Assembly: GCA_000149265.1 (NCBI GenBank)
Contig: CH002499.1
Coordinates: 3,716 to 67,715, forward strand
Length of the DNA stretch: 64,000 nt
From: Ciona savignyi
Lineage: Eukaryota > Chordata > Ascidiacea > Phlebobranchia > Cionidae
Direction of reading: 5' to 3'
Shown here: piece after piece, positions 36,752-48,900 of the stretch
How positions within the stretch are numbered: the first letter of the stretch is position 1
Layout of the letters: the number at the start of each line of letters is the position of its first letter
The notes under the pieces: generated by a model
What the model was told of the DNA's origin: nothing
Database searches by the model: none
Seen by the model: only the letters and a program-made list of their open reading frames with translations
Made by a program: the position numbers and the translations under genes

Positions 36752-39700
36752 TTTTCTGGGTAAAAAATAGACAAAGTTTAATATGCATTTAATAGCTTTT
36801 ATGCCATTCCATGTATAGAATTCAGTTGTTTAATTAGATACATATATAAATAAAATTAATTTTACTAGAGGGATATTGTACTTTGTTCTTCAGGAGATTT
36901 ATATTAAAATAGGCCACTAATGGACTATGTGAGGTACCGGTATTGTAGATACCTCTTAATCATTACGGAATTACCCATACATTTACAAAGTGATTTACAA
37001 TAAAAGGCAAATACTAGGAAATGAGCCAGATGACCAGCTTATTGTACAATGATTTTTATGGAACTCTGATTTATTTTTAAAGCGTAATTCATCCTTGGTA
37101 AGGTATCACAAGATGTTAGGTCTTTGAAGAAAACATTAGTATCTTAAATACTAAATATACCTTTCTTGCAGAGTGATAATAATACATAAAACATAACACC
37201 ATATGACAGTTTGTTTTATTGATATCATAGTCTCAGTAAAACGTCATCTTAATATATCTATGTAAACAGAGCTTTACGAACAACAAAATTTAAATTTCCC
37301 ACCCCATTCAAATTACCGTATAACAAATTGGTATTCATAAAAAATTTATTGCGGTACAAAAACAATGTTACCATGTACTATAGCTAAATGCCACAGGTAA
37401 CTGTTATTATTTAATGGTAGTTAATATACATGTATTCAAATTACTAGCCAGTGCAGTAAATAAATTAGATCCTCTCGCATAAAATATTTAACTTTAAACA
37501 GGCCTTTTACCAACAATAGTACACACTCTAAATTACATGTAGTTGACATAAAAATAAAGTGCCAAAATATTTTCCTCCTAGCTGTTTCCACACTAACTAG
37601 TGCCCTAAAATGGTTTTATACACCGTACATAATTAACATGAATACAAATAAATAATTAAATTTTTTGGTGGGTTAAGTTTAACTTTTGTATAAAAACATT
37701 TAAAATGTGGTATAGATGATAAGGCTAGGGTTATAGTGCTGTGGAATAAAATACACCACAAAATATTAAAATTTATTACAAAGTTTCGAAAAGCAGTTTC
37801 TGTGAAAATCATAGTAGTGTGGATAAGTGACAAATAATAGGCATAATGGATTAATAGTACATTGAAAACTTGAATCACACCAATGACAAACAACCAATTA
37901 AAGGACTGTATTGCAACAAGACACGATCTTTTACTATTATATTTCAATCAGTTATATAATATATAACCTTGATTTCTAAGAAATTGTTATCGGTAAAACG
38001 CGACTTCGTATCACAAAAAATGTAATAGCTGTATCCTTTTTTCTCTGGGTAATTTTATATACATATAATCATATATATATAATAAATCAACATAAGAAAA
38101 AACAAAACAATAATACTAGTAGAATATTATCAAGACCCAACATTCTAAATACAGTAAACCAAAACCACTTTGCCACGAAAACAATTCATGTAATTGGAAC
38201 AAATGATTGCCTTCCAGAAAATTTAAGATTAGCATACCGGCAACAACAACCCCTAGACATTAATATGGCTGACATTCCACCACTTTAATGATTAACAATT
38301 TGAAATGTTAGCCCGTGTGTGCAGCTATTTTAATAACTAAAGCTACTATAACTACAAATATTGGTACATAAACTAATATGTATGTGTAAAAAAATATATT
38401 TATAGTATATATACTAAAATGTCAAATTTATCATATGTACATGTAGTTGACATATATATGATAAATTTAGTGTCTCTGATTAAACACATTTATTCAGTTA
38501 CCATTTTAATTATCATCTAGGAATAAGGGTAAGCGGTACTACACCATAAATAAAAACCTGTTAAATAACTCACTAATGCAACCCACTAAGCTGTTGGTAA
38601 TTCTTTTTAGGAACTGTATATTTCAAAATAGTTTAATGATAACCATAATTTCATGTTGACATTAATAAGCTATGCGCGCTTACATGTGATTACATTGCCG
38701 TAATCTTGTTTATATACACGGTATCTGTAGTAAGATTGCTGAAACTATGTCAAAACTACGCTATTAAGCTGCCACTACTGTTCATTTAAACTAAAATGAT
38801 ATGTCTTTATAATTGCTAAATGAGCGAATATGGTAATAGCTTAATGCATAATACCAAAACAATATTACCTGGCCTCTACTACGCGGTTATAATGGCCAAC
38901 GAAGATAGGTCAGTAGAAACGAAACAAGGCTGAACTGGTTCCATTTCTTGTAAACAACATGGAATAGTGGTCACGTGATTCGTTCTGGATCAATGAGTAG
39001 CGTTTCAAAGCAGTACGATGGCACGTATTATACCTCGCTAAGGTATGAATGATGTGCGCCAGTTAAACAAATTTGTTTGTGTACGGCAAAGGCTTCAATA
39101 AGGACGATTTGGTGGCACACGGCAAAGACTTAAAACCTAGCTATTTCGTAAAACATGGTAGGGCATTTTCATATTTGACTAAAAATCGACTATTGTTTTA
39201 TTTTCAACCAGCAGGCATGTTGTTTTGTATGATTCACCATCGCAACATAACCTTGTGCGTGGGTGTGTTTGGAATTCAATACCAATCCGTCCGCCTAAGT
39301 TGTAGTGCTTATTAGCAGAATACGATTATACATGCCCATTGAGGCTTTTATATGTGGTTTTTGATGGAATTGGTATTTAACAATATTTAACCGGATTTAA
39401 CAATAGACTACGTATAGTTTCTTATTCTAACACCAAATCTCTGATCAACGTTTTATCGCTGTTTAACTTTCAATTGTGCTTTGGTAAGAACCGTGAAGGA
39501 CGTGAAATCTGAACAGTAATTTCCGATTATTAGGACTACCAACACTTTATCCTGGATTCCTAGAAAAGTAAAGTGCACGCTTATCCTGCTGAAACATTAC
39601 CCCCTTGAAGCGCGTACCGCGGAAGGTATGTCGTTCTGGTCCCGCATACGAAACTGTAACGAATATATCAACATGTTTAATAACTTTGTTTTGTCTTATG

Positions 39701-39872
39701 TTTTTTTATACATTTCACCCTGTTTGTTTTTGTTTAAGTGTTTATTAAAGAGTCACCGTTTGTAGAGTTTTTATATTTTACCGCTTTTGGGTTTAATAGT
39801 TTCAATGCCATAAGATTGATTTCCCATTCAGAGAGACTAGTTGTTTTTACACCTGCCTCTTTTTCCTTGTAG

Positions 39873-40143
39873 AATAGGATAGGATATTCATGTTTATTCC
39901 CGTGAATGGGAAAACCAAGGGGGTTAACACACGGGCAATCGTCAGATCATATCGCGCCCACCGTCGGGTAACCGGAGCTATTGCAGTATGATTCACACGT
40001 TCCTTCAATTTGGTAAAACCCAGTAATCTTCTGGGTTTAAACAATGTCCGGTAACTGCCTTGTGCGAGGACACAACCGACTAGCTAACAATCAGTTTCGA
40101 AACTGCAACCCTTCGATTGAAAGGTGACGCACTTAACCACCAG
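39873..40143 (-). repeat. SINE family A copy
   Basis: The tail AATAGGATAGGATATTCATG lies at the left and the head (GAAAGGTGACGCACTTAACC) at the right. It is close in sequence to the copy at 281-570. Confidence 0.8.
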
Positions 40144-40586
40144 TACAGCTTGCAAATAGCCCATTGGCTGTTCCTAGGTGTGACGTTGGCTGGTTTTTCA
40201 ACATGATTTTATCGTTATTTTTATAATTATTTAGATGCGCTAGAAAATGATGAGACCATAAACACGCAACTCTCCTAGTAAAAAGTAACATTTTTCCTGG
40301 ACACGGCAATAAGCGGTCGCTACCGCGACCCAACGTTACACACATGTTGGATCTACAATCTGCCAGTTTTCTGCTACCAATGGCAACAACAGCCCAGAAC
40401 AAGCAACATATCTACCTCAGCTATAAAATCTCAAAAAAAACTCCATGTTGGTGTATTATTGCGGTTTGCTGATTGTTGACGTTCATGGGGCAAAGTATTT
40501 AACATTATCACTGATCCGATGGTTAAAAAGTGAGTCAATATCAAATAGACAATTACAGTACAATTCCTTAATAACAGTAACGTCGT

Positions 40587-40978
40587 TTATATTCATGCAT
40601 TCGTAAATGGGAAAAGCCGAAGGGGTATCACATCGGGAGTCGTATCCCCGTCAGTGGGAAAACCAAGGGAGTTAGCATAAGGGAAATCGTCAGATCACCT
40701 CGAGCCCACCGTCGGGTTACCGGCGCTATTGCAGTGTGTTGTATAATTAAGACATTCCTCCAATCTCGTACAATCCAATAATCCGCTGGGTTCAGGCAAT
40801 GTCCGTTAAGTGCCTTGCCCAAGGCCACAACCGACTAGCTAGCAATCAGTTTCGTATCTGCAACTTTTCGGCTGCAAGGCCGAACACATGCGACGCAAAC
40901 CACCAGACTAACCGTCGGACTGGCAACCAGTTTCAAGTCTGTATCCTATCGGCTAAAAGGTGACATTTTGAACCAGCC
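40587..40978 (-). repeat. SINE family A composite with duplicated ends
   Basis: A full copy is visible, but both ends are doubled. The tail-proximal motif GTGGGAAAACCAAGG is preceded by a second version at about 40605-40625. A second head fragment (GGCAACCAGTTTCAAGTCTG) follows at 40921-40978. One insertion into another, or unequal recombination between two copies, would explain this. Confidence 0.7.
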
Positions 40979-41464
40979 TTTTTATCCCGTAACTTAAAAA
41001 CAGTCATTAACAATCGTTGCTTAAGCCGAGTGGATTAAGCGATTATAAAAAATACAATAACGATATCTTCGCATCACCTCCGGTAGTTCGACAATGGTAT
41101 TAGGTAATCTGATGATTTCCTATGAAATGCACCTCCATTCGGGTCCACCGTGAATTGGATATTACAAAATAAAATATAGCGAAGTTGACCAAAAAAACAA
41201 TATTTTGTAGTTGCCTTTCATTTAACAGGTATAGCTGGTGTACTCTATAGAGCTGTTGCCCGAAAATGTCAATTTACTGGGTCCAACCCAATACTGGAAT
41301 AGGAACCATCCACTTTTATTTACATTACCAGTTGTCACCATCAAAATCAAACTGTACACAGAATCCAAAATGTGGCAGTGATTCAAATTATTTAATATCA
41401 AAATGATATTTATGATAAAATATTATGCCAACTAGCTTATTAAAAGCAGCATATTAAAGTTAGC

Positions 41465-43414
41465 TCAGATTGCAGCTACCTTTTTCTTTTTCTTCTTTTT
41501 TGCAGACAACTCAACATCTGAATTTGCTACAACAGAAGTATCCAGCTTGCTTTTCTTCTTCTTCTTTATGGGTGATTCCTCTTTGATTGTTTCGACAATG
41601 CTTTCTCCATTTTCAATTTTCTTCTTTTTCTTCTTCTTCTTTTTTTGGGGAGTGTCAACCTCCATGTCTTCAGCTGTTTCATTACTTTCTTCCTTCACAA
41701 GATCCTCTTCCACCGGTTCCTTCTTAACTTTCTTCTTTTTCGGAGTCTTTGCATTCTGCTCAGTAAGTACTTTCTTAACTTCTGGTTCATCTGCGTCTTC
41801 CGCTGGTTCAGATTTCCTCTTTTTCTTCTTGCTCTTTGGTTTTTTAGCAGATTCGTCAATGGCAGCCAAATGTGACTTTACCACTTCCTCCGCCTCCAAC
41901 ACAGCTTCCTTCATCACATCACAATTCTTTCTTGGTGCGATTCCATTCTCGTAAAACTTCAGCCTCTCCTCGACTTGGTCCTTGAGCTTTTCGCCGAAAA
42001 TCGAGTTTGGATGTTCAGTGAAGCAATCAATACGGGAAGCAATTGAGCATTTATTCGCTAAGTACCTTGAAATTCGACCTTTGTTTTTGGCTCCTGCACG
42101 GCCAATGAAAGTTGAATGAAAGATAAGACCGTACTTAGGGGTGTTGCCTTTTGCTTTTAACGCCCTAAAGAGTGCCTTTTCTGCTCCAAGGATCTGCACA
42201 GTGGATGCTGGATATTTTGCCAAGCTTGTAAGACTTCCAGCATGGGATATCAGCCTTGCACCCACAACATCTCCTATGAGGGTAGAAAGATTTGGAGCCA
42301 CCGATTGCATTCTTTTATGCAAATATTCCACCAACCCTTTCTTGTAATTTGTCAGTGATATTACACGACTACAGAAAGACTCGATGTTGATCAAATCGAT
42401 AGGAGAGACATCCATTCCCATTGACATTTTTGAGGCTGAAATTATGCTTTGTGCTTTGGCAGAATCCATTGTAATTTCTTCCAGTTGTTCTTCAATATTT
42501 TCAGGCATTGCTTTACGATTTCCAATTAATTTGACCAAATTGCAGTACATGTAGTTGTCACTTGATATTTTCACCAACTCTGGAAAATGATAGGAATACC
42601 ACTCTTTCACTCTCATGGAGAAAGTATTAATATCTTTATCCAACTGGTCTAACAGAGCAATGCTTTGAATAATCATGTTGTCTGATCTATTAACATTAAA
42701 CTTAACTTTTGCTCTGGAGTAACTGTGCCCCAAACCAAGCTGNNNNNNNNNNNNNNNNNNNNNNNNNNNNNNNNNNNNNNNNNNNNNNNNNNNNNNNNNN
42801 NNNNNNNNNNNNNNNNNNNNNNNNNNNNNNNNNNNNNNNNNNNNNNNNNNNNNNNNNNNNNNNNNNNNNNNNNNNNNNNNNNNNNNNNNNNNNNNNNNNN
42901 NNNNNNNNNNNNNNNNNNNNNNNNNNNNNNNNNNNNNNNNNNNNNNNNNNNNNNNNNNNNNNNNNNNNNNNNNNNNNNNNNNNNNNNNNNNNNNNNNNNN
43001 CAAGCCTTTGACCATATTAGGAAAATGCAAGCGAAGACCACGAAGAATTTCCAAAACTGCATCACCGGTTGTGCATTTTATTCCAGTTTCCTCTTGTATA
43101 GTCCCAGAGATTCTTGTGTCACTAATTCCCAGGAGCACATTTCCCTTTTTCATGCTTGGTATATTGGACTGAAGGAAAGTTTTTAGGTCCTCATGCACAA
43201 TTCCCTCAGAAATAGAGTTCACATTGTCCAAGGCATTTGTGCCCGATTTAAAGGGCAAAAATGATATTAGCTTGACAGTGCTAGCAAACAAACTGAAGTC
43301 TAAAATTGCCTGCTCAACTGTTGGCAACAAGGAACCGATGTCCTCAACTTCTTTTACAAAGAACAACGCATATCCAGCCGCGTGTTCATACAACACATAC
43401 AATTGGGATGCCAT
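41465..43414 (-). CDS. NOP56: NOP56 box C/D snoRNP core protein
   Basis: NOP56 is a nucleolar scaffold of the box C/D snoRNP, which methylates ribose in rRNA. The N-terminal domain starts [20 protein letters not shown]. The coiled-coil and Nop domain follow ([78 protein letters not shown]). These pick NOP56 over NOP58. A Lys/Glu-rich tail of about 150 residues with KKKKKK blocks follows. The frame is open across a 258-base N run (42743-43000). The homologous protein needs only about eight residues there, so the gap probably contains an intron or is mis-sized, and the real length is nearer 570 than 649. There is no other intron. The start codon lies in a hairpin (see 43406-43457). Confidence 0.96.
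   Translation of the reverse strand: MASQLYVLYEHAAGYALFFVKEVEDIGSLLPTVEQAILDFSLFASTVKLISFLPFKSGTNALDNVNSISEGIVHEDLKTFLQSNIPSMKKGNVLLGISDTRISGTIQEETGIKCTTGDAVLEILRGLRLHFPNMVKGLXXXXXXXXXXXXXXXXXXXXXXXXXXXXXXXXXXXXXXXXXXXXXXXXXXXXXXXXXXXXXXXXXXXXXXXXXXXXXXXXXXXXXXQLGLGHSYSRAKVKFNVNRSDNMIIQSIALLDQLDKDINTFSMRVKEWYSYHFPELVKISSDNYMYCNLVKLIGNRKAMPENIEEQLEEITMDSAKAQSIISASKMSMGMDVSPIDLINIESFCSRVISLTNYKKGLVEYLHKRMQSVAPNLSTLIGDVVGARLISHAGSLTSLAKYPASTVQILGAEKALFRALKAKGNTPKYGLIFHSTFIGRAGAKNKGRISRYLANKCSIASRIDCFTEHPNSIFGEKLKDQVEERLKFYENGIAPRKNCDVMKEAVLEAEEVVKSHLAAIDESAKKPKSKKKKRKSEPAEDADEPEVKKVLTEQNAKTPKKKKVKKEPVEEDLVKEESNETAEDMEVDTPQKKKKKKKKKIENGESIVETIKEESPIKKKKKSKLDTSVVANSDVELSAKKKKKKKVAAI
42743..43000. 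other. Assembly gap (258 N) inside NOP56
   Basis: These undetermined bases lie between codons for ...MVKGL and QLGLGHSYS.... By homology only about eight codons are missing, so most of the gap is expected to be intron, or filler of arbitrary size. Confidence 0.99.
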
Positions 43415-43457
43415 TTTATAAGGATTAATAATTCAATATACCATTAAAATGGCATCC
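43406..43457 (-). promoter_or_regulatory. Inverted repeat and two uORFs at the NOP56 start codon
   Basis: On the transcribed strand GGATGCCATTTTA (43457-43445) is followed, after 26 bases, by its perfect complement TAAAATGGCATCC (43418-43406), which contains the NOP56 initiator ATG. The upstream arm also starts two minimal reading frames, ATG-CCA-TTT-TAA and ATG-GTA-TAT-TGA. A pyrimidine-rich ATTTTTTAG directly precedes the upstream arm and could be a splice or spliced-leader acceptor. The structure is directly visible; a regulatory effect is inference. Confidence 0.7.
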
Positions 43458-44650
43458 TAAAAAATAATAACAGTTAGGTATGCTCTAAAATAGCCTAGAT
43501 ATTAGGTAAAAAAATACAAATCTATATGAGCTTAATTTTTCTGAGAAAAACGAGTGATTTTTGGATGTACAGCTTACCAACATTTTAAGCGATAAGTCAA
43601 CCGCCTTAATTAACCTTCACATACTCCTACTTCACTACACCATTCATTTAAACTGTGAACAGTTGAATAATAATAATGGATAGAGCGAATAAGAAATAAC
43701 CAACACCATACGATGACTAAAAGAGAAAATATGGGCAAATGAAAAATCTGAAACATGTGGTGATTATCATAGAAATGTCAAGAAGCATTTTATTTAAGGG
43801 GATCGTATTCAGGCTGATGATGACGGTTTGGAATTAACATACAACAGCAGTGTTTGTTAATATAAATAAACATAAGACTATGATAATTATGTTAGATATG
43901 TTTGTTAACTACAGGGTCACCCAAATCATCATACGGCACTTCAAACTTGGTCCTCCCATGCCAGCGCGTCAAACGCTGCACACTTTAATTTAAATTCCTT
44001 AATTTCTCGCTTTTTCGTTTTATTAGTTCGTCCTTCAGTTTTATTTTCGTTCAGTTGACAGTAATAGTTGGTTTCGGTGCAGTAGTTTGTTTTCCTATTT
44101 TTTATTGCAATTTATTTGTAGTAGTGGTGCTTACTAACTTATATTTATTTTAGAGCTGCATACCTCAGTCATTTACTATTAGAAAACCTATCCCCTCCGT
44201 CATTTTCCCCATCTCAAAGCCAATTTTTTTACAAGTAAACAAGACAACACTTTACTTCGCCGTTTTGTAAAAAAAAGTTCAAGTTAACTCCAGACAGTCA
44301 ATCTGTTCGAACAATTTTATTTAATATGCTGTCAACTGAATTGTCATCGTATACCAACCTAAATACTTCATTTAGAAGACATGGATAGGTCCATCAAGTT
44401 TGGAATGGCACCTCGTGAATTTCTGCTTGCAGAAATAAATGTTATACACTTTGTATTAGATATACCGAGAGTGATCAGTTAACCATACACATACATAGTC
44501 ATAGTGTATATCTTTTAACTACATGCAAAAAAATATTGATCCCGGAGTTTCACACCCGAACTTTGCATATATGTGTTGTGGAAGTAAACTATTGCTGTGT
44601 GTTAATAATGTTGGCGGCTGGGTCTTGATCAGGTCGAATTTTAGAAAGAT

Positions 44651-45385
44651 AGATAAAAGATAAAATATTCATGTTTGTAGATGGCGTATACCCAATTAAG
44701 ACCTCTATGCGCGGTAGGATGTGGCGAGTGGTAACCCGCTTTTAGTCATTGTTTTTAGTAACAATGGTGGTGATTCCCTAATGTTTGTTTGGTTAAAAGC
44801 AACATTTTCTAGGATGCGCGCCGGTGTTCTCGTTGTAAAGTTTTGTAATAGTGGAGCAATGTTTTGTAAAATAAAGGTGTTGATTGTGCATCTGCTAGCT
44901 GTTTTGTTGGGAAAAAAGCTCAAACATTTTTGAGGGTTTTGAGTTTGTAGAGTTTGGATAGGTTGCAGATCCAAACCTCAATTTTTAATTCTGAAAATAT
45001 CTAAGACTTTCTGTGTTAGGATTTTGAGTGACAGCCGTTTTTGTAAGGTCAGTTTGCATTGGAGAGATAGGGAGAATAATTAGTTGAACGCCTACTATAC
45101 TTGTGAATGAAAAAAAAACGAAAGGGGTTAACAAACGGACATTCGTCAAATCACCACGCGCCTTGCATAGGGTTACCAGAGCTATTGTAGTGTGTTGAGT
45201 ATGATTCGGACGTTTTTTCAATATGGTAGAAACGCTTTAATTGGCTAGGTTCAGGCTATTTTAAGCACCTTAACCAAGATTTAGGCAATCCGTTAAGTGC
45301 CTTTCCCAAGAACATAACCGACAAGCTAGCGATCAGTGTCGAACCTGCAAACTTTCAGTTGAAAGACTACGCAGTAACCGACCAA
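44651..45385 (-). mobile_element. SINE family A interrupted by an LTR-like unit
   Basis: The SINE tail (AAATATTCATGTTT, ending near 44677) is cut off from its continuation (CTTGTGAATGAAAA from about 45098) by about 415 bases. This insert matches the long direct repeats at 33165 and 34438, though it is more diverged, with several deletions. The rest of the SINE runs to about 45385. The insertion is therefore younger than the SINE. Confidence 0.75.
44681..45095. mobile_element. Solitary diverged copy of the LTR-like repeat
   Basis: It shares ATGGCGTATA at its start, TGTTCTCGTTGTAAAG and AATAAAGGTGTTGA in the middle, and AGTTGAACGCCTAC at the end with the pair in the insulin receptor intron. 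It has no partner and no internal region, as a solo LTR would. Its ends (GTAGATGGCG and CGCCTAC) also form a weak inverted pair, which leaves a MITE possible. Confidence 0.7.
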
Positions 45386-45920
45386 AATCAATGATGTTCA
45401 GGCGTCTCAGGCTAAATTAACCAGCTGGGCCATATCAGCAGACAAGTAAACAACGGACATATCAGTCACCAGCATTAAGCAGAAAAAAAACGTAGTAAAC
45501 GCAACAAGCATCTTCTAGATTTCGAAGGGAACTCGTAACTTCGACCAAAACCAACCACTCGCTTTGCTCTTTTTGTCTGTGCTAAAAACTTAGCAGACCA
45601 GTGGATAAATGGCAGTCAAAATAACACAACGTTTAAATCATCCACAACACACTCCAATAACTTGGATAACCTGACGGTATTTAAACACACCTGGGATTTT
45701 TTTTACATTCATGTGGAAAATACAAGAATATTTAGTTCTATCATGGACTTTTTGTTTAGCAGTTCTTGGGCAGGTATGTTGTGCATGCCGACCCATTTTT
45801 AATGGTAGCGCGGCGGACGGCTTACTTGAAGGCCGGGTGATATTTGCCGATTGACAGCCACGATTGTTTATGGGTAATTCATCCAACGGCAATTTCCAAC
45901 GCAAGTAAACATTTTACCAT

Positions 45921-45926
45921 TTTATT
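45921..45926 (-). terminator. Likely TTI1 polyadenylation signal
   Basis: On the minus strand an AATAAA begins about 20 bases after the TTI1 stop codon. If used, the 3' UTR would be about 40-50 bases. Confidence 0.55.
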
Positions 45927-45946
45927 TAAAAAAATGAAAGTATTAA

Positions 45947-48900
45947 TTAACCGCAGTCATTTAACAGAATGACAACATTTTTAGAATATTCGCTGCTTGC
46001 TTCATCTCTTTCACACGCAGTTGCATTTTCTAACTTGGAATTCACGCTACGGCTTTGACACACTGGGGGTGTGGTTTGCAAGTCACTTAAAAACAGCCAA
46101 ACTGCATCTTTGTTCAGGTTTATAAGACTACTGAACAAAGACAGAGCAGCTTCTTGCAGTTTTGGCCACTGTTGACAGCTTAAGAACCCGTAACACGATG
46201 AACAAACTGAAATAATGTTGATTCCAGCCAGTGATGATTGAACTAATAAAGGACCCAAGTGCTGAAGAAAGCTGAGCTGCAGTTTGTAAAGAGCGGAGTG
46301 TGTAAACACTGGGTTGTAACTGTGACCTTGTTGCATTTTGTTTTTTATCTGCTGTTGTTTTAGAAATGAAACGAGTTTCGGCAAAATTTCTTTTCCCAAT
46401 CGCTTACGAATAAAGTCTCCACAATTAGAAGACATGCAGCATATCACTTCAAACGCTTTTTGTACAACCTGAGAAAAAATTGCCAATTAGCAAGAAAATA
46501 CAGGATTTAACGAAAAAATATATAATGAGGTTATAGTACTTTTATAATAGTATTTAGTACTGCAAAATCTTAGGTAACCTGGTATTGGCCACACTAACCC
46601 TTGCATTCTCCCATCTATGGAAATATAAATAAGTATCCTAACCTGTAGTTCAGTGTCCTCAAATCTCGCAAGGAGTGATGCCCAAAGTTGATGAACCATA
46701 GGAAGCAGCCAGTTTTCATGTGCAGCAATAGCTTCGACCCCCTCTGCTACTGCATTCATGACGAGTATCCGTGTACTTCTATCTTTGTGTGCCATCAAAT
46801 TCTTGCACCGTTGCAGGATTTCAAGAACAACAGCAACATCTGGTGGCGGTTTTTCATCAGAACTTTCACAAGGGTCTTCTTCAATATCCGCTGAATCCTC
46901 TACATTGTTGTCTGGTGAAATTTCTTCTTCAGTCAATGGTGCCTGGGTTTCCAATGTCTTTAAGCTGCACTGGTGAATGAATTCAAGTACATCTTGATGG
47001 TCAGGTTTTTCCAAGCTGAAATAGAAGGGGAAGAAACTTTAAACTTTAAGTAAATAGTTATGCTATATAAAACAACTAAAGATTGTCAGATATATGGTAC
47101 CGGTAATCTGTAAGACAATTTGTTAAAGCATATTTATAAAACAAAGCAGAATTGTATTTGTTATCCTTATTCTGTGATATTTCATTCAGTGGACAGTATA
47201 AAAAAGGTTGTTCCAAATTTTTTGTGAAAATTGTTAACATTTTTTAAAATTATGCTTTTATTGGTATGAATGGTACCTACTGAGTCCACAATCTTTCATT
47301 AAATTGACTTAATTGCTATGCGATTGATTTCACTTGGTTAATATGTTGTAACTGTCAAAAAACAACAACAAATGATAAAAATGCACAGACTTTGACGGTT
47401 GTACTTGTTGAGAATTGAGAAAAGGTAAGTTCAAAATATTATATTATAATTCAGGTTTAGTTTTGTTAAGTGTAATATACCAAAAGTCACCTGTTTATTT
47501 CTACTTTCTTTTGATCACTTCTAAACCACTGACGTATTGAATGAATAATACAAACAAACAATCGTAAAAACGACTGCAGAGTATCCAGATTAGTTTTGGT
47601 AGTGTCAAACTTGCACAAGATTTCAGTAACGGTGTCACGAACCAGAGGAAATAATCTAATATCGTTGTATATCAATATTGCTTGGAGAACATCTGGACAA
47701 CTGAAATGTGTATTATAAAGGTGAAGGTAAAACATTTATGTAACGATATGTATAGTATATATTTTTAGAATATACATCGGTATATTGTATCTATATCGAA
47801 CAACATGCTTTCCGCACAAATAGCCTGGTGGGTTAAATCACCTCTCAGCCAAACATTTGCCGGTTCTAAAGTGGTCGATATCTAGTGAGTTGTGTCTTTA
47901 GGCAAAAATGTTAACAGGTAGTCCTAAACCCAGTAGATTATTGGTTTCTAAAACTAAAAGAAGCTCTTTAGGCAAACGCTTTGGTAAACAAAAGGTAGTG
48001 CTAGGTAATGTGCCGGTTAGTTCGCTCCCTTAGATGTTTTCGATTTAACCTGTCAAGTGCCCATGTGATAACCGCCCAATGCATTTTCCCCTTTACAAGA
48101 ATAAAAGAGAAAATTACAATTATCTACATAATGTAAACATAGATTGAAGTCAGCATTTACATACCGTGGAAATAAAGGTAAATGTTGTAGATGTAACGAC
48201 AGCGTGCTTGCTAGATAATCTGCATTGCTTTTGATCAGTTCAGCAGTCGATATATGGCCACAACTTCTACTGATAATAGCAAGGGAAAAAACTGCACTTT
48301 GCGATATTTCATGGTCAGAATGGCTCACCTTTTCCAAAAATGGATACAAAACCTTGATCAGTTTGTGGGAAAATGTGCGCTGTAACAAAGTTGAAAAGAC
48401 AGCAAATGATTGCAACTGGAGACAGACTAATAAACTGTTACTTGAAAGAGGTTTTACAAGCTTGGGGTGACGAGCATTTAATGGAAAAGTAATTGCATAA
48501 GGTTTAGCAATTTCTGAAAAGTAATGGTCTTTATTGATAATTTGAAGCTCACAGTCACCAGTTGACCTATTGGTAATATCTTCAGTATACAAATCAAGCA
48601 GTTCGTCTATTACTGCTTCAGATGTATTGGATGATTTGTCTGCTCCAAGAAGAATTTCTTTGATGATTGCTACAGCGGCTAACCGTTTTGTGTCAGTTTG
48701 GTATTTTTCCATTAAAACTCCAACCAAAAGTTCAATGTCTCCATATGAGCCAAGAATTTTGCAAACTTTGCTGAGTACTGATGCTGTTGGATTCCGTTGA
48801 AAATTTTTGAGCGTCTCCAGTACTTCTACACTGTCCATTGGGCATTGGAACTCGGTGCTATTTATTTTATTTAATTCAACTTCACCAAACAAACATACTG

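Larger units (their letters stand above)
36752..41464. other. Intergenic region between insulin receptor start and NOP56 end
   Basis: The region is AT-rich and holds no gene I can support. The open frames near 37633-37947 and 39073-39315 have low-complexity or random composition. It contains two family A SINEs (39873-40143, 40587-40978) and a small inverted repeat of about 15-base arms near 38416-38467. The receptor promoter is presumably in 36752-39000, but no motif decides its position. Confidence 0.55.
43458..45946. other. Intergenic region between NOP56 and TTI1
   Basis: No gene is seen. It holds the probable NOP56 promoter, a split SINE of family A with the solitary LTR-like unit inside it (44651-45385), and unclassified AT-rich sequence. 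Confidence 0.55.

Noticed and set aside
37633-37947. 104-residue minus-strand frame
   Set aside because: It has hydrophobic, low-information composition in AT-rich intergenic DNA, with no start context, homologue or splice support.
39073-39315. 80-residue plus-strand frame
   Set aside because: Its composition looks random, it has no homology, and SINE-rich DNA lies downstream.
41547-41954. 135-residue plus-strand frame rich in Phe and Ser
   Set aside because: It is the antisense image of the Lys-rich NOP56 tail (AAG codons read as TTC/CTT).
40590-45390. Possible array of regularly spaced repeats
   Set aside because: The repeats are dispersed SINE copies of variable spacing and orientation in a eukaryotic genome, not a CRISPR array.
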